Source: Exobasidium rhododendri
Lineage: Eukaryota > Basidiomycota > Exobasidiomycetes > Exobasidiales > Exobasidiaceae
Assembly (NCBI GenBank): GCA_026210745.1
Contig: CP110630.1
Location: 1,302,001 to 1,366,000, forward strand
Length of the DNA: 64,000 bases
Direction: 5' to 3'
Position numbers and translations under genes: made by a program. The notes below the pieces were generated by a model. That model was not told the origin of the DNA, ran no database searches, and was given only the letters and a program-made list of their open reading frames with translations. Below, one piece after another: positions 10,477-21,047 of this stretch; position 1 is the stretch's first letter; every line of letters begins with the position of its first letter.

Positions 10477-12032
10477 ATGAGCAGTGTTGCGAAAGATGAG
10501 CCTGTGGTGACCTTCATGCGATCCAGTCAGGCTCAGCACTGGCGTTTCAGTGCGCAGCAGATTGAGCACATGCGAATTCGAGGGAACGAAGCAGCCTCCA
10601 AGCGACTAGAGCAGATCTGGCAAAGTGAAAGGGTGAGTTTTGATCAGATGTTCCCGATGAAGAAGATTGGCACTGAGTACCCCAGTCTCTTTTGCAGTCG
10701 CTCGCACCAGTGGATGGTGAGCCAGCTTCCTCTTCATCGTCGGATATAATCGACTATACGACTGTCAAAGAAGAGCAAGCTCTCATACGCTACTATCTCA
10801 CAAGGGTGCATCAGCTCGTCAAGGCTTTCCTACTGCCAGAAGCAGTGGAGGCAACGACGATAACATACATCAAGCGATTCTATCTTCGGAATACGTGCAT
10901 GGACTACCATCCCAAGAACATCATGTGCGTTCTTCTTCAGGAGCGCGATAGATGAAGAGAGAGAGAGTATCTACTGACAGGTCTCTTGCATGCTCAGGCT
11001 CACTTGCCTCTTCTTGGCAGCTAAGGCGGAAAGTAATCCTATTCCTCTGAACCACTTTGCAAAGAAATTAGCAGGCAAAGATGCGTCTCCGAGTGCGATA
11101 CAAGACTACTTTGAAACAGTGCAGAAGCTCGAATTTCTTGTCTCTCAAAGTCTGGATTTCGAATATTTGGTCCATGGTGCTCATCGAGCTTTGCATGGTC
11201 TCTTGCTGGATATCTCTAAGGTGAGGTCTTGCTGGAGCATCTTTCTCCAGGCAATGATAGGCTCACTCGCGTCGCTCTTTTCAACAGGCAATACAACCTA
11301 TCCCTTCTGCGGATGCAGTGCGTTCCTTGGTCGACCCTGCTCGGAATCATTTAAAGCAATCACGCTTCACCGATGCAGAGCTGATCTACACACCTTCGCA
11401 AATAGCATTGACGTGCGTGAAGTTGGCGTCCGATACAGGGCGAGACATGGTAGAGAAGTATATTGCAGTGAAGGAGAGCAGGGCGAAAAAAGCACGACTA
11501 GAAGCCAAGCACGAGCGGGAGACATGGAAGCAAAAGAAGAGCAGGAACGGCAGCTCGCAGAAGAAAGAAGAGTCATATGAGGAATCAGAGAATAGCAGTG
11601 ATGAAGCGATAAACCGGGCTCCCTTGGGCGTCTCGGAAGACGACCTGAAGTTGATGCTAAAAGAAGTGGAAGAGCTGGTGGCGGAAAAGGTAAAGACGGT
11701 GACAGAGGATGTGGAACTGGTCAAATCGATCGATAAGAAGCTCAAACTGTGTCAAAACCCGGAGAACTTGTCGAACAGTAGAATGTGAGAAGGAGGACTC
11801 TATGCGAGGCCGGGCTTGAGGAGGTTTCACTAATAGACGTCTCTCCCTTGACAGATCGCATTCACTACTGCGAGAGAAGGAAGAAGCTGCTCTGGGAAAA
11901 AGAAAGAATAAGTCCGCAAAGGCAGGGCAGCACCCTTTCGGAGACGATGAAGACGATGACGACATTCAAGAGCTCGGGCAGGGCGAAGCAAAGAGGGCAA
12001 AGATGGATGGCGTTGGTCTGACGGCTGCATAG
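10477..12032 (+). CDS. CCL1: Cyclin H, CDK-activating kinase / TFIIH cyclin
   Basis: Five exons (10477-10632, 10698-10924, 10998-11220, 11288-11784, 11855-12032) keep frame and encode 426 residues. The N-terminus (STQ-like SSQAQHWRFSAQQIEHMR) and the cyclin box (YYLTRVHQLVKAF...TYIKRFYLRNTCMDYHPK...TCLFLAAKAE) match cyclin H. A second cyclin fold contains FTDAELIYTPSQIALTCVKLA. In the family this cyclin activates Cdk7/Kin28, which phosphorylates the RNA polymerase II C-terminal domain as part of TFIIH and activates cell-cycle CDKs. The C-terminus is longer than the human protein (about 323 aa) and is highly charged with coiled-coil character and a DDEDDDD-like acidic stretch. The ATG at 10477 is the first in-frame one after the preceding gene. 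Confidence 0.9.
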
Positions 12033-12498
12033 CATGAAAAGAGAAACGAAGGGCATTGGCAGTCGAATACCCCTGACAACCACCCCCCCCTTCCTTTCGC
12101 CGTTCTTTGCACTGAAATGTCATCGTCGACAAAACTGTATCATCAGCAACAAGAAGAAATCTTTATACATGTATACATGTTGACGGCGGACTTAAAAGCC
12201 GCGGGTGTTGTTCGGTCCGCACAGTGATGATGCACGGCGTAGCTATGAAATTGAAAGTGATAATCGATGGCGCCATAGCTAAATTAGGACCCAAGCGCGA
12301 CCAAAGCTTATCCCATACGCGCGGCAGTACCGATAAAGCAAATTAGAGTTACAGGGAAAAAGGGACACAGACACCACGCAACATCTGGCATGGAAGACAC
12401 AATTGCCTCATAGTCGCTGGGCTGGGCTTTTGCAGCTCACTTTCCTTCCTTCCTGCTGTCGTCAATTCTCTGACCATCGCTTTCCAGTCGTGATCATT
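12033..12498. promoter_or_regulatory. Intergenic, upstream of cystathionine gamma-lyase gene
   Basis: About 466 bp separating two genes on the same strand. It holds a C-run at about 12080-12090 and a perfect 14-bp palindrome, ACATGTATACATGT, at 12167-12180. No gene seen. Confidence 0.4.
12167..12180. repeat. Perfect 14-bp palindrome
   Basis: ACATGTATACATGT equals its own reverse complement. It lies 135 bp after the cyclin H stop and about 320 bp before the cystathionine gamma-lyase start, so it could be a dimer binding site or just AT-rich terminator-like sequence. Confidence 0.5.
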
Positions 12499-13957
12499 AT
12501 GGCGTCTGCAAGTGTGAAGGCTGGTGAGAATGGACACGGAAGCAATGGCCATCACAGTGTCGCTCAGCTCGGCTTCTCCACTCGAGCTATTCATGTCGGT
12601 TCTGAGCCCTCGGAAGACACAGGAGCGGTCATTCCCGCCATCAGTCTGAGCACGACCTTTAAGCAGCACGGTGTGGGTGGATTCAAGGTGAGTCAAGGTA
12701 GGGTAATCCTGGATTTGCAGGGGCCAGCTTGCTAAATGCTTCCCTTACCTTTTTACTTCAGCAATACGAATACTCCCGTTCAGCAAATCCAAATAGAGAC
12801 TCTTTTGAAAGGGCGCTGGCATCTCTGGAAGGAGGCAAATTCGGCCTAGCCTTTGCTTCCGGGAGTGCGGTGACGGCCACGATATTGAGTGCGCTGGGAC
12901 CTCGATCGCACATCATCAGCGTTAACGATGTGTATGGAGGTAGTTATAGATACTTTACCAAGGTAGCCAATCAAGCTCAAGGCATCGAAACGAGCTTCTT
13001 GGAGTTGGGAGGCGAAGAAGAGACGGTTGCGACGACACTAAAGCGCAGTATTCGCAACAACACCAAGCTGGTGTGGATTGAAAGTCCGACAAATCCTACT
13101 CTGAAGCTGATCGACATCAATCTGATCGTCAAGACTGTCAAAGCAGTAAGGGAAGAGATCGTCGTCGTCGTCGACTCGACTTTTCTCTCGCCTTGGTATC
13201 AGACACCTTTATCTTTAGGTGCTGACATCGTTTCTCACTCTGTCACAAAGTACATCAACGGACACAGTGATGTCGTCATGGGCGCTCTGGTGACCAATAG
13301 CAGTGTCTGGGCAGAGAAGCTCAAGTTCCTTCAAAACAGCATCGGAGCCATCCCTTCTGCCTTTGACTCCTGGCTGGCACTTCGAGGAATCAAGACGCTG
13401 TCCCTCAGAATGCAAGCCCACGGTTCTTCAGCTCTTCAGATCGCACGGGCACTATCTAGTCATCCAGCTGTGGAGACTGTCATTTACCCTGGTCTACCTT
13501 CGCACCCGTCCTTTGCACTAGCACAGAGACAGATCAACCCAAAGGCATTGGAGAAGCCAAGTCGAGCCAGCGATGTCACTCTCACTGGTTTCCCGTACGG
13601 TGGAATGTTGTCGATCCGTCTCAAATCTGACCCAAGTGACGATGGTCCGGCTGATAGATTCTTGAGTGCACTTCAGATCTTCACTTTAGCAGAAAGTCTC
13701 GGTGGAGTAGAAAGTCTGATAGAGCTACCGAGTAAGATGACTCATGCAGCCGTCTCAGAAGAGGATAGACTTGACTTAGGGTGAGTCTCTGCTTTCCCTT
13801 CATCTTGCCACCCCATCACACTTACACAGTTTACTGTTCCCTTCTCCATAGGATCGGTCATAATCTGGTTCGCATTTCTGTTGGACTCGAGGACGTCGAC
13901 GATCTTTTGGCGGACCTTAATCAGGCTTTTACAGCTGCTGGACTTGGACTTCCTTAG
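12499..13957 (+). CDS. CYS3: Cystathionine gamma-lyase
   Basis: Three exons (12499-12687, 12762-13780, 13852-13957) give 437 residues. Motifs of the Cys/Met-metabolism PLP family are clear: GFSTRAIHVGSEP near the start, YEYSRSANPNRDSFERAL, AFASGSAVTA, and the Schiff-base lysine near residue 226 in SHSVTKYINGHSD. YEYSRSxNPNRxxFERA is closest to yeast Cys3 rather than cystathionine gamma-synthase. The enzyme splits cystathionine to cysteine, 2-oxobutyrate and ammonia in reverse transsulfuration, in the cytosol. It is about 40 residues longer than yeast Cys3, through an N-terminal extension (first 25 residues, Gly/His-rich) and extra loops around LAQRQINPKALEKPSRAS. A distinct enzyme of the same family cannot be fully excluded. 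Confidence 0.9.
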
Positions 13958-14104
13958 AGAATCGCCCTTTTCACCTGTGTACCCATAGACATTCGATGAT
14001 AGAAGACATTCGCCCACCAATATTGTGCACAAAAGTAAAGAGGACAGCACTTGCAGGGGAATTTAATTACAGTGCGTGCAGTGATATATCTTCGTAAACA
14101 TTAC

Positions 14105-14167
14105 AGGACATCATACTCCTCCCCTCCCCCTCCTCCTCCTCCTCCTCCTCCTCCTCCTCCTCCTCCT
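14105..14167. repeat. CCT/CTC microsatellite between convergent genes
   Basis: A run of CTC/CCT triplets, near-perfect from about 14129 to 14166, sits between the stop of the cystathionine gamma-lyase gene and the stop of the ceramide synthase gene on the other strand. It is non-coding on both strands, just beyond the acidic C-terminus of the ceramide synthase. Confidence 0.85.
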
Positions 14168-14182
14168 TCGCCGTTCCTTCAA

Positions 14183-15595
14183 TCATTCGTCCTTTGCCGC
14201 CTTCTCCTCCTCCAATCTCGCTAGCTCCTTTCTCTCTTCTTCCTCCTCTTCATACTCGCCTTCTTCTCTTTCATCGGCGACCACGATCCCTCGGATAGCT
14301 CGGATCATGATGCGCCACATGAGAAAGTACCAGAAGAGGTTCAAGAGCAGTAGGAGAAAGAGAGGAGCAAAGATTTGATACTTCATCCAAGGCGCCAACC
14401 ACCAACCCTTGGTTGGATTCCACTCCCGCGTATGCTTGGGGATCAAATCAAACTGATAGTATACCGACAGCAGAGTTCGAGCACTGGTGTAGATGCGAAA
14501 GTAGCTGCAAGGTAGTGGAAAGGTAAGTACAAGAGTCTGATTCGCGACAAGGACAGGGCCTACTCACGACCAAACAAACATGAAGACAACAAAGGTGACG
14601 GTTGCCATTGTATCCATATCAAGGTAGTTGAATCCTTTGGCAATAGCGAGCCATGTATCGGGAATGTCCATACATACAAATACAGTCGTACCGATTTGCG
14701 TAAGATTGACCAGGTACGACCAACCGATAAGCCAAAGAGTAACGAGATGGTGCGCAATCAATTCGTAATAGTCCTTTCTAGGCGCCTCTAATCGCAAAAG
14801 CATGACGAGCGCCTGTTGCATCCAGTAGCTGAATTGTAATAGGTAGTAGATCTTGAGTTCAGATCGCATTTGCCAATGAGGATATTTGATCCAGAGATGC
14901 TCAAAGTCCATCCACCAACTATCCTGGAATGACATGACGTAGAGGCCGAACAAGCCGGCAGATCCCCAGTATAAGAAGGCATATCCTTGTTCCATGAATC
15001 TTTCTCTCTTTCTGTTGTTCTTGATACCCCACCACGCCGCAAAAGGCTTGAAGAAGTACAAGGTCGTCGTTTGACGAAGACAGCTGAAGACGATGATGTA
15101 GTACAGGAGGAACAAGACATCTTTCCAACCTTTTTGGTACCGATGAAGATCGCCTCTAAGAGCTAAAGTCGGGTCACTGAGTACTACTGTAGAGTATGGA
15201 ATCTGATGTGATATGAAGATGAAGGGCTCAAAGGGGTTTGCGATGTGTGGTGTAAAGATGCGCCAGTTGATGTAGCCTAACAAGACAAGACCAGCCAGTT
15301 TTGCCGAAGATGTAGGTTGTGTCATCCATCGAAAGGTATAGATGTCGCTCAACAGGCCAGCTTGACTGATGTCGTACCTGTTTTCGACTTGCTTGGCAGG
15401 TGTTTGGCCAGTGAGAGTGGCTTTCATCGTTGCCCCTGGATTCTTGTCGGATCGTCCTAGCGGGTCGGCCTTTTCGTTTCCATCAGTATATGTCTTAAAA
15501 TCGCTGACCGACGCTCCTCGAGACCGACCGCGAGTCATGGGCGTGCGTTGCGCTGCTTGTTGTGGGGAGTCTCCCGCAGAAGTTGACGCGGACAT
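14183..15595 (-). CDS. LAG1: Ceramide synthase (TLC / Lag1 family)
   Basis: Two exons on the minus strand, 15595-14568 and 14504-14183, with a 63-bp intron (GTGAGT...TTGCAG), give 449 residues. Several hydrophobic segments form the multi-pass TLC domain. The Lag1 core is visible at about residues 270-330: IAHHLVTLWLIGWSYLVNL, with the paired histidines, and later VFVCMDIPDTWLAIAK with the conserved aspartates. The enzyme joins acyl-CoA to a sphingoid base to form (dihydro)ceramide in the ER membrane. The N-terminal 70 residues are polar and likely cytosolic. The C-terminus is a long Glu/Lys-rich tail (EEGEYEEEEEERKELARLEE), ending AKDE; phosphorylatable acidic tails occur in this family. Convergent with the preceding gene. 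Confidence 0.92.
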
Positions 15596-15922
15596 GTCCG
15601 CTGATGAGATGGTGTCGTGTGGTGTTAATGGGAAGGAGGAAGGTGTCGGCGAGAGAAGAGAACAAAGAGAAGCTCAAGACGGGACAATATGAAAAGAGGA
15701 GCAATGCAGAATGCATGCAGATCGGATACTTAAAAGATGGAACCGCGGATCATATTCTTGGCGACGGAAATCAAAAAGCGGGAGAGATTTAGGATACTAT
15801 AGTATAGTATATATATAAAAGTTGGCACATGCGAGACAGGGCGCAGCTGCCACAAGTGGAAGGTTTCCAACTTATCTCCATCGTCTTCTGTTGCATCCTC
15901 GCTCGCCGAAACAACTTTCAGG
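15596..15922. promoter_or_regulatory. Divergent promoter, ceramide synthase / HIS3
   Basis: 327 bp between divergent starts. An alternating AT tract at about 15794-15819 (TATAGTATAGTATATATATA then AAAG) is the obvious TATA-like element, about 105 bp upstream of the HIS3 ATG. No Gcn4-type TGACTC site was seen. Confidence 0.45.
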
Positions 15923-16764
15923 ATGGGCGACGTCACAGCAGCAGCGCCGGAGTTCTCGGTGCGTTCCGCTACAGTGGAAAGGAACACGAACGAGACCAAG
16001 ATAAAGGCAAGTCTAGCCCTTGATGTTCACCCTACAGCGGCGCCACAAGTCATCAACGTGCAGACCGGCATTGGCTTCTTGGACCATGTGAGTCACTGTG
16101 AAGAGACAACGACGACGAACGCTGTCGGGCAAAGTATGCGAGGCTTACTGTGAGCGCGATATCGTATCTAGATGCTTCATGCTCTGGCCAAGCACGGTGG
16201 CATGTCCCTCACAATCGCATGCGACGGCGATCTGTGGATTGACGACCATCACACTGCGGAAGATTGTGCGTTAGCGCTGGGCGAAGCATTCAAAGCGGCT
16301 TTAGGACCTGTCAAAGGCATTAAGCGGTACGGGACTGGACATGCACCTCTTGACGAAGCGCTTTCAAGGGCAGTCATTGATATCTCCAGTAGACCATACT
16401 GTGTGGCGGAATTGGGTCTGAAGAGGGAGAAAATTGGTGACCTTAGCTGTGAGATGATCCCTCACGTCTTTCATAGCTTTGCCATGGCAGCGGGAGTCAC
16501 TCTACATGTCGATTGCCTCAGAGGTGAAAATGATCATCACCGGTGAGTATGCAGGTCCGGAGAAGGAATGAAGTAAGCATGTCTCATCAATGGCCCCCCT
16601 TCTCCATCAGCGCCGAGTCCGCTTTCAAGGCCCTAGCTTTAGCGATAAAGGAAGCCGTCTCCAGGACGGGCTTAGACGACGTCCCTTCAACGAAAGGTGA
16701 GCTAATCCTTTGCAATTGAAATGACTGCCAACTGAATAATTGTGTCCCTATAGGTGTTCTGTAG
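15923..16764 (+). CDS. HIS3: Imidazoleglycerol-phosphate dehydratase
   Basis: Four exons (15923-16087, 16172-16542, 16611-16696, 16754-16764) give 210 residues, close to the usual fungal length. The metal-binding histidine motifs are present: [29 protein letters not shown], and on the second half [34 protein letters not shown]. It dehydrates imidazole glycerol phosphate to imidazole acetol phosphate, the sixth step of histidine synthesis. The final exon is only 11 nt, coding the end of Lys-Gly-Val-Leu and the stop; the ending STKGVL is what the family normally shows, so this tiny exon is believable. The GFLDH|ML histidine motif is itself interrupted by intron 1. Confidence 0.94.
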
Positions 16765-16856
16765 AACTGGCATTCAAGCTTGTTCTTTTCTTGCGGTCAT
16801 ACTATCTAATACAATGTGAATTCATAGAGAAACCTAAAAGGCGAAACAGCCCTACT

Positions 16857-18118
16857 CTAGGCCTGACCCAGCGAAGCTTTCAATTGACGAATGCCTTCCT
16901 GCTGGTCGGCTGGTAGAGCAGCGATCTGATCTGGTGTCAGCTGCAGCACTTGCTCAAGTAGCGCTCGTTGCTCATCTGGCAAATGAGACATGTTCTGCGG
17001 CTGTTGCTGCTGTTGTTGTTGTTGTGGTGGTGGTGGTGGCATGGATGGATGTGACATCGGGGAAGGACCCGGGTATGCTGCCATTTGGTGTTGGTGTTGC
17101 TGTTGTTGTTGTTGTTGGTGTTGCTGTTGTGGCTGTTGTTGTGGGGGAGGAGGTCGAGCTGGAAGACCGCCAGAGTAGTCTGCATGTTGAGGTGGTGGTA
17201 TCGCTGGTCCATTTGCATCTGGTCCAAGGGCGCCTGAAGTGGTGAGGATTCGTTGCAAAATTGTCGCATCAACAACATTCATCATGAGCATTGCTTGAAA
17301 TAATGCATATGCCAATTGAGGATGACCGTTGAGAAGTGTTCGAGCTTGTTCGGGTGAAGAAGTTACTAAAGACTTCATCTGACTCATAATATCTAGCAGT
17401 TGGTTGGGGGGTAGAGCTGCTAATGTCTGCGAGATTGAATCGGTTGCATCAACGCCGGGTGGCAGGATTTGTCCTTTGGGAAGATTGGGCGGCAACTGCC
17501 TTTCGCTTTGTTGCTGTGCGCCTGGAACTGCTCCAGCCCGAGATCCTCTCAGTGCTGGTGGTGGCCCTCCTCTGGCCGCTCCTTGATTGGCGCTGTCTAC
17601 TTGACCCATCTGTGTTGTCCTCCCTTCGAACATGGGGTCCACATCGGCGAAATCTATCCTCATCGGTCTTCCTCCCACCTCCTTGTCATTTAGATTGCGG
17701 ACTGCCGAAGCGGCCGTCTCAGAGTCTGATGACGCCATATCGTGTGAGTACTACCCTACTCAAGCGCATCACTCTCTGCTATCTGCAGTCTATGGTATTT
17801 ACCTTCAAATTCACAGAACCCGTAGCCCTTTGCTTTTCCGGTGTCTCGATCAAATACCAAGCTGGAGACATCGTAGAGAGCCTTAGTAACACCTTCTCAC
17901 ACTACATCCGTTGTAGTACCAACTCACCGAAAGCCAACGACTGTGCCTACTTCCTTGAAGACCTCGATGAGTTGCTCCTCTGAGAAGTCGTAAGGAATGT
18001 TGCCCACTGCACATCATTCGAACTGAGGTGAGCCTTCGGGCATTCCTCATCACACTGACCGCTTCTCGCAGCAACGCTCACCGAACACGACTCTCGACCC
18101 TCTATGTGCACCCGACAT
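16857..18118 (-). CDS. RNA15: Cleavage stimulation factor subunit 2 (CstF-64 / Rna15)
   Basis: Four exons on the minus strand (18118-18082, 18006-17928, 17861-17803, 17725-16857) give 347 residues. The RRM is split over all four exons: VVFVGNIPYDFSEEQLIEVF (RNP2), LVFDRDTGKAKGYGFCEFED (RNP1), then SETAASAVRNLNDKEVGGR. A hinge domain follows (LPPNQLLDIMSQMKSLV...LAYALFQAMLMMNVVD), then a Gln/Pro-rich linker, and the C-terminal helical domain (LPDEQRALLEQVLQLTPDQI...). The protein binds U/GU-rich RNA downstream of cleavage sites and scaffolds the CstF/CF IA complex in 3'-end processing. The first exon codes just 12 residues. The internal Met near the old frame start at about 17738 is not the real start, since the RRM needs the upstream exons. 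Confidence 0.92.
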
Positions 18119-18472
18119 GGTCTCACTCTATTGTGCCTCTCCTGATCTACTACTCCCTTCTCTTCAGCAACGAGAGCAAAAAGGTTGAATTTCCAAGGGT
18201 ATGAATGATTGCTGTTCTGAAATTCCCTGTTGCCCAAGGGAAGAGGTGGTGACAGTCTTCTGATTGACCACGTGACGCGACTGCTAAGTGCTTCAGAGTG
18301 TGCTCGACCGGCGCCATTGACGACCGACTACACAACCTCACACAAACCGCTCTCACTAACGACTTCCGGTGCAAGCATCTCTGCCTGGCGATCTACAACA
18401 CCTTTTCACAGGCAGCAAGTGATCGTAGTCTTCCCACAGTCACTCGACACTACAACATAGAAGCGCTTTAAT
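18119..18472. promoter_or_regulatory. Divergent promoter region, RNA15 / small membrane protein gene
   Basis: 354 bp between divergent starts. No gene-like frame was found; no TATA box is obvious. Confidence 0.35.
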
Positions 18473-18821
18473 ATGACTCTCGCTACCAGCGTCTTGGGCT
18501 ATGCTGGCGTCGGATTCTTGACGAGATGCTATGCATTGGGCATTCAAAAGAGAAACATCTTTGACAGTGAGTTTGCGGACATGAGGTCATAAGTCTGAGA
18601 CTGTTGCTGCTACTTTGCTTACAATGTCTTTCGTGTGATTGTCTCTAGACCTAGGGGGACATGCGATGGCAATGGGAGCCTTTGGTGCGCTTGGATATTA
18701 CTTCCATGGATTGACAGGACGACAGAACGAGCTAATCGCCAAGAAGAAGGAGCAGATTCTCAGTAACAGAGAGAGGCTGGAAGCTGCTCGAAACAGCAAG
18801 AGTGGTGAAGAAGAGGAGTAG
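18473..18821 (+). CDS. Small conserved membrane protein, probably mitochondrial (complex I accessory-like)
   Basis: Two exons, 18473-18566 and 18649-18821, give 88 residues. The first half has a hydrophobic segment (TSVLGYAGVGFLTRCYALGI) followed by QKRNIFDNLGGH, then a second hydrophobic segment (AMAMGAFGALGYYFHGL) and a charged helical tail (NELIAKKKEQILSNRERLEAAR). This shape, QKR-x-(I/F)-F-x-N-L-G-GH followed by a short membrane helix, resembles small fungal proteins annotated as roughly 14 kDa accessory subunits of NADH:ubiquinone oxidoreductase. That assignment is from memory of the pattern only. A generic small inner-membrane protein is an equal possibility. Confidence 0.55.
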
Positions 18822-18922
18822 ATTTTGCGCAATTGTAAGAATGGGAAACGGCATGGTGAATATAGTATTGCATGCTTTCATCCACACACACACATACACA
18901 CACGCTTGCTGAGAGCACCGGT

Positions 18923-20303
18923 TCACTGTCCGTAAAGTACACTTTTATAATCTCGCAAAATCACACCGACACTTTCTGGACCGCTCAGACCGACTTCACT
19001 GGCAACAGCTGTAACGTAACGAGGCGGTGTGAGATCGTATAGTAGATTCACAGCTCCCAGTGAATTGTTCTCTTTCCATTCCGACGTTGTTATGAGGGAA
19101 GACAGTGTCTCCCCTTCTTCACCTTTCTTGCTGAGAATATCGGTGGGGTTGCCAGCTTCATTGACGACGAAACCGTCCAACTGGACCCGTTCACTGAACT
19201 TGTATGTTTCGCAGCAAACAATGACAGGCACGCCTCTCGACTTGGCCATCATAGCACAGGGCGCTGTTCCTGCTCTAGAGTAGAGAGCGCCATTAGCAAG
19301 CAAAGAGGCCGTGCCCAGCAGAACGAGTGTGGCCTGCGAGATCAGGCTGCTAAGCGAGGTCAAGAGACCGTAAGAGCAAGGTACGCCCCTAGCAACGAGC
19401 GATGACAGTAGTTTTCGACCTGATGATAGAGAAAGGTAAGAAGACCACCATCACGACATGTATGCCCCTCTACGATGTCTCTCTTCTCACCCTCGCATAG
19501 CGGCCTAGCATCGACGATCACGACGCTGAACTTCTTCCCCCTCTCCCAAGCCTCCAAGATTGTCTGTTGCACGACACTGCTCCTGGCAAAAGTCAATACC
19601 ACATCTCCGTCCTTGATCTTGCCGGTCGCTAGGTTGTGCGCAATGACTCTAGTAGCGTATGTGATACGGTCCCTAACAAAGTGGTCGATTCGCGACAGTA
19701 TTCGTTCCTTTGCCTGCGATGATGCAAAGGAAGAGGGGGTCTTTAGTGAGGCGAAATACATTAAGAAATAGAATTCAGAATCGTTGCTCTCACCTCCTCT
19801 TCGTTCAGTTCCACTGGCACCACGCTGATCTCATACTTGAGGTATCGAATAGCATGACCTACGCTGGCTCCCAACGGCCGGGACAGCACTAAGAATCCGA
19901 TCTGAGGCCCCAGCTTTGTGACGAGATCTCGACTAAAGACGGCCCCCGAAGAAGTTCGATAATCTACTACAAAGTCTCGCAGAGCTTTCAGAACAGCAAT
20001 AGCTCTTGCATCTGCTCCAACAATGGTAAAACTGGACAAGTGTTGAGCCAGCTTGAGCACAGAAGGATGGACTTGAGATCGATACAATGCTGCTACGACG
20101 TGCTGGCTGACTTCGTTTGTAGGCGTCGAAGTCGAGACATTACCAAACAATGAAACTCCTCCCAACACGGAAGACGTTTTGATGCCGGTGGTCTGTGTTC
20201 CATCTCCTTGTGTCGATTTACCCTTCGAGTGAAGTGTTCTTTCGTCGCTCGCTTTTGCATCAGCGCTGGTAGAAGCTGTTGCGGCAGCTGTCTTTTCGCC
20301 GCC

Positions 20304-20350
<47 letters not shown>

Positions 20351-20615
20351 GCTGCTGCTGTTTCTTTCCTGCACTCGATGCGATTGGTTGTGACTGTCTC
20401 CTCGCTGCTCCTTGTGAGGAGCTCACCGCTGCCGGTCCTGCCGATGCAGCAGAAGTTACTTGACTGGGATTGGTAGATCCAGCCTTCTTTGCCTGAGCTG
20501 CCACCTTCGCTGCCCGTTTTGCTTCCTTCACCGCCTCTCTGTCCGCCTTGACCGCCTCCCTCGATGGCTTGTCTACAGCTGACGTAGACGGGTCTGCGGA
20601 CGTAGCTTGCGACAT
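18923..20615 (-). CDS. GCD2: Translation initiation factor eIF2B, delta subunit
   Basis: Three exons on the minus strand (20615-19794, 19713-19491, 19419-18923) give 513 residues. The C-terminal half is the Rossmann-like regulatory eIF2B fold: FARSSVVQQTILEAWERGKK, VVIVDARPLCEGRKLLSSLV, LLGTASLLANGALYSRAGTA, and VIVCCETYKFSERVQLD, which is diagnostic for the delta subunit. eIF2B is the guanine-nucleotide exchange factor for eIF2 and the target of eIF2-alpha phosphorylation in stress. The N-terminal about 170 residues are low-complexity: a Lys/Ala coiled-coil-like start and a 19-residue glutamine tract. In other species the delta N-terminus is also variable and basic. Confidence 0.93.
20304..20360 (-). 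repeat. CAA/CAG trinucleotide repeat encoding polyglutamine in eIF2B delta
   Basis: Nineteen consecutive glutamine codons on the minus strand: three CAG then sixteen CAA. The near-pure CAA run suggests recent slippage and likely length variation between strains. Confidence 0.9.
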
Positions 20616-21047
20616 CTTGCTGACTATGTCTTGAGAAAAAGAGTCATCTGCCTTTTTTGAAATACGTCCAATCTAAACACCAGTCTCGCGATGAAGGAGG
20701 AGAGATCTCCCTTAATTTGGTAGGGAATTGGACGAAAAAAAGCCAAAAATATGGGCCGACACGGGATCGAACCGAGGATCTTACGGAAACATCAACGAGA
20801 GCTAACGCTTGGGCTGGAATCGTATGCATTACCACTATGCTATCAACCCTAACATCTGTGGAGGCAAGTCTAAGTACATATTAACCTGCGCTCATCTTTT
20901 GCAATGCTTTATATAGAGGAACCTTTTTTTATTCCGAATTTTTATTGTGACACTTGCGCTAGTCACGAAGACAATAATGGTTCTTCCTCTTTGACGAACC
21001 TCAATCACAGCAGGCAAGGGTACAAGAGGAACATCTGGCTGGCTACA
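20616..21047. other. Intergenic region containing the tRNA gene
   Basis: About 430 bp between the divergent eIF2B delta and GAR transformylase genes. Apart from the tRNA at 20753-20849 there is an AT-rich stretch (20920-20950) ahead of the next start; no protein gene is seen. Confidence 0.4.
20753..20849 (-). tRNA. tRNA-Trp (anticodon CCA) with a 26-nt anticodon-loop intron
   Basis: The minus strand folds as a tRNA: acceptor stem GGGTTGA with TCGGCCC (two G-U pairs), D arm GCAT/ATGC with loop AGTGGTA, anticodon stem starting TACGA and loop TTCCAG, and T arm around GGTTCGATCCC. The A box TAGCATAGTGG and B box GGTTCGATCCC fit RNA polymerase III consensus, and T-runs follow the 3' end (at about 20746-20733 on the minus strand). 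Removing 26 nt after position 37 leaves a 71-nt body. Positions 34-36 read CCA, so tryptophan. Two weak points are an A31-C39 mismatch in the anticodon stem and one U-U mismatch in the T stem; a mildly degenerate copy is therefore possible. Confidence 0.75.
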
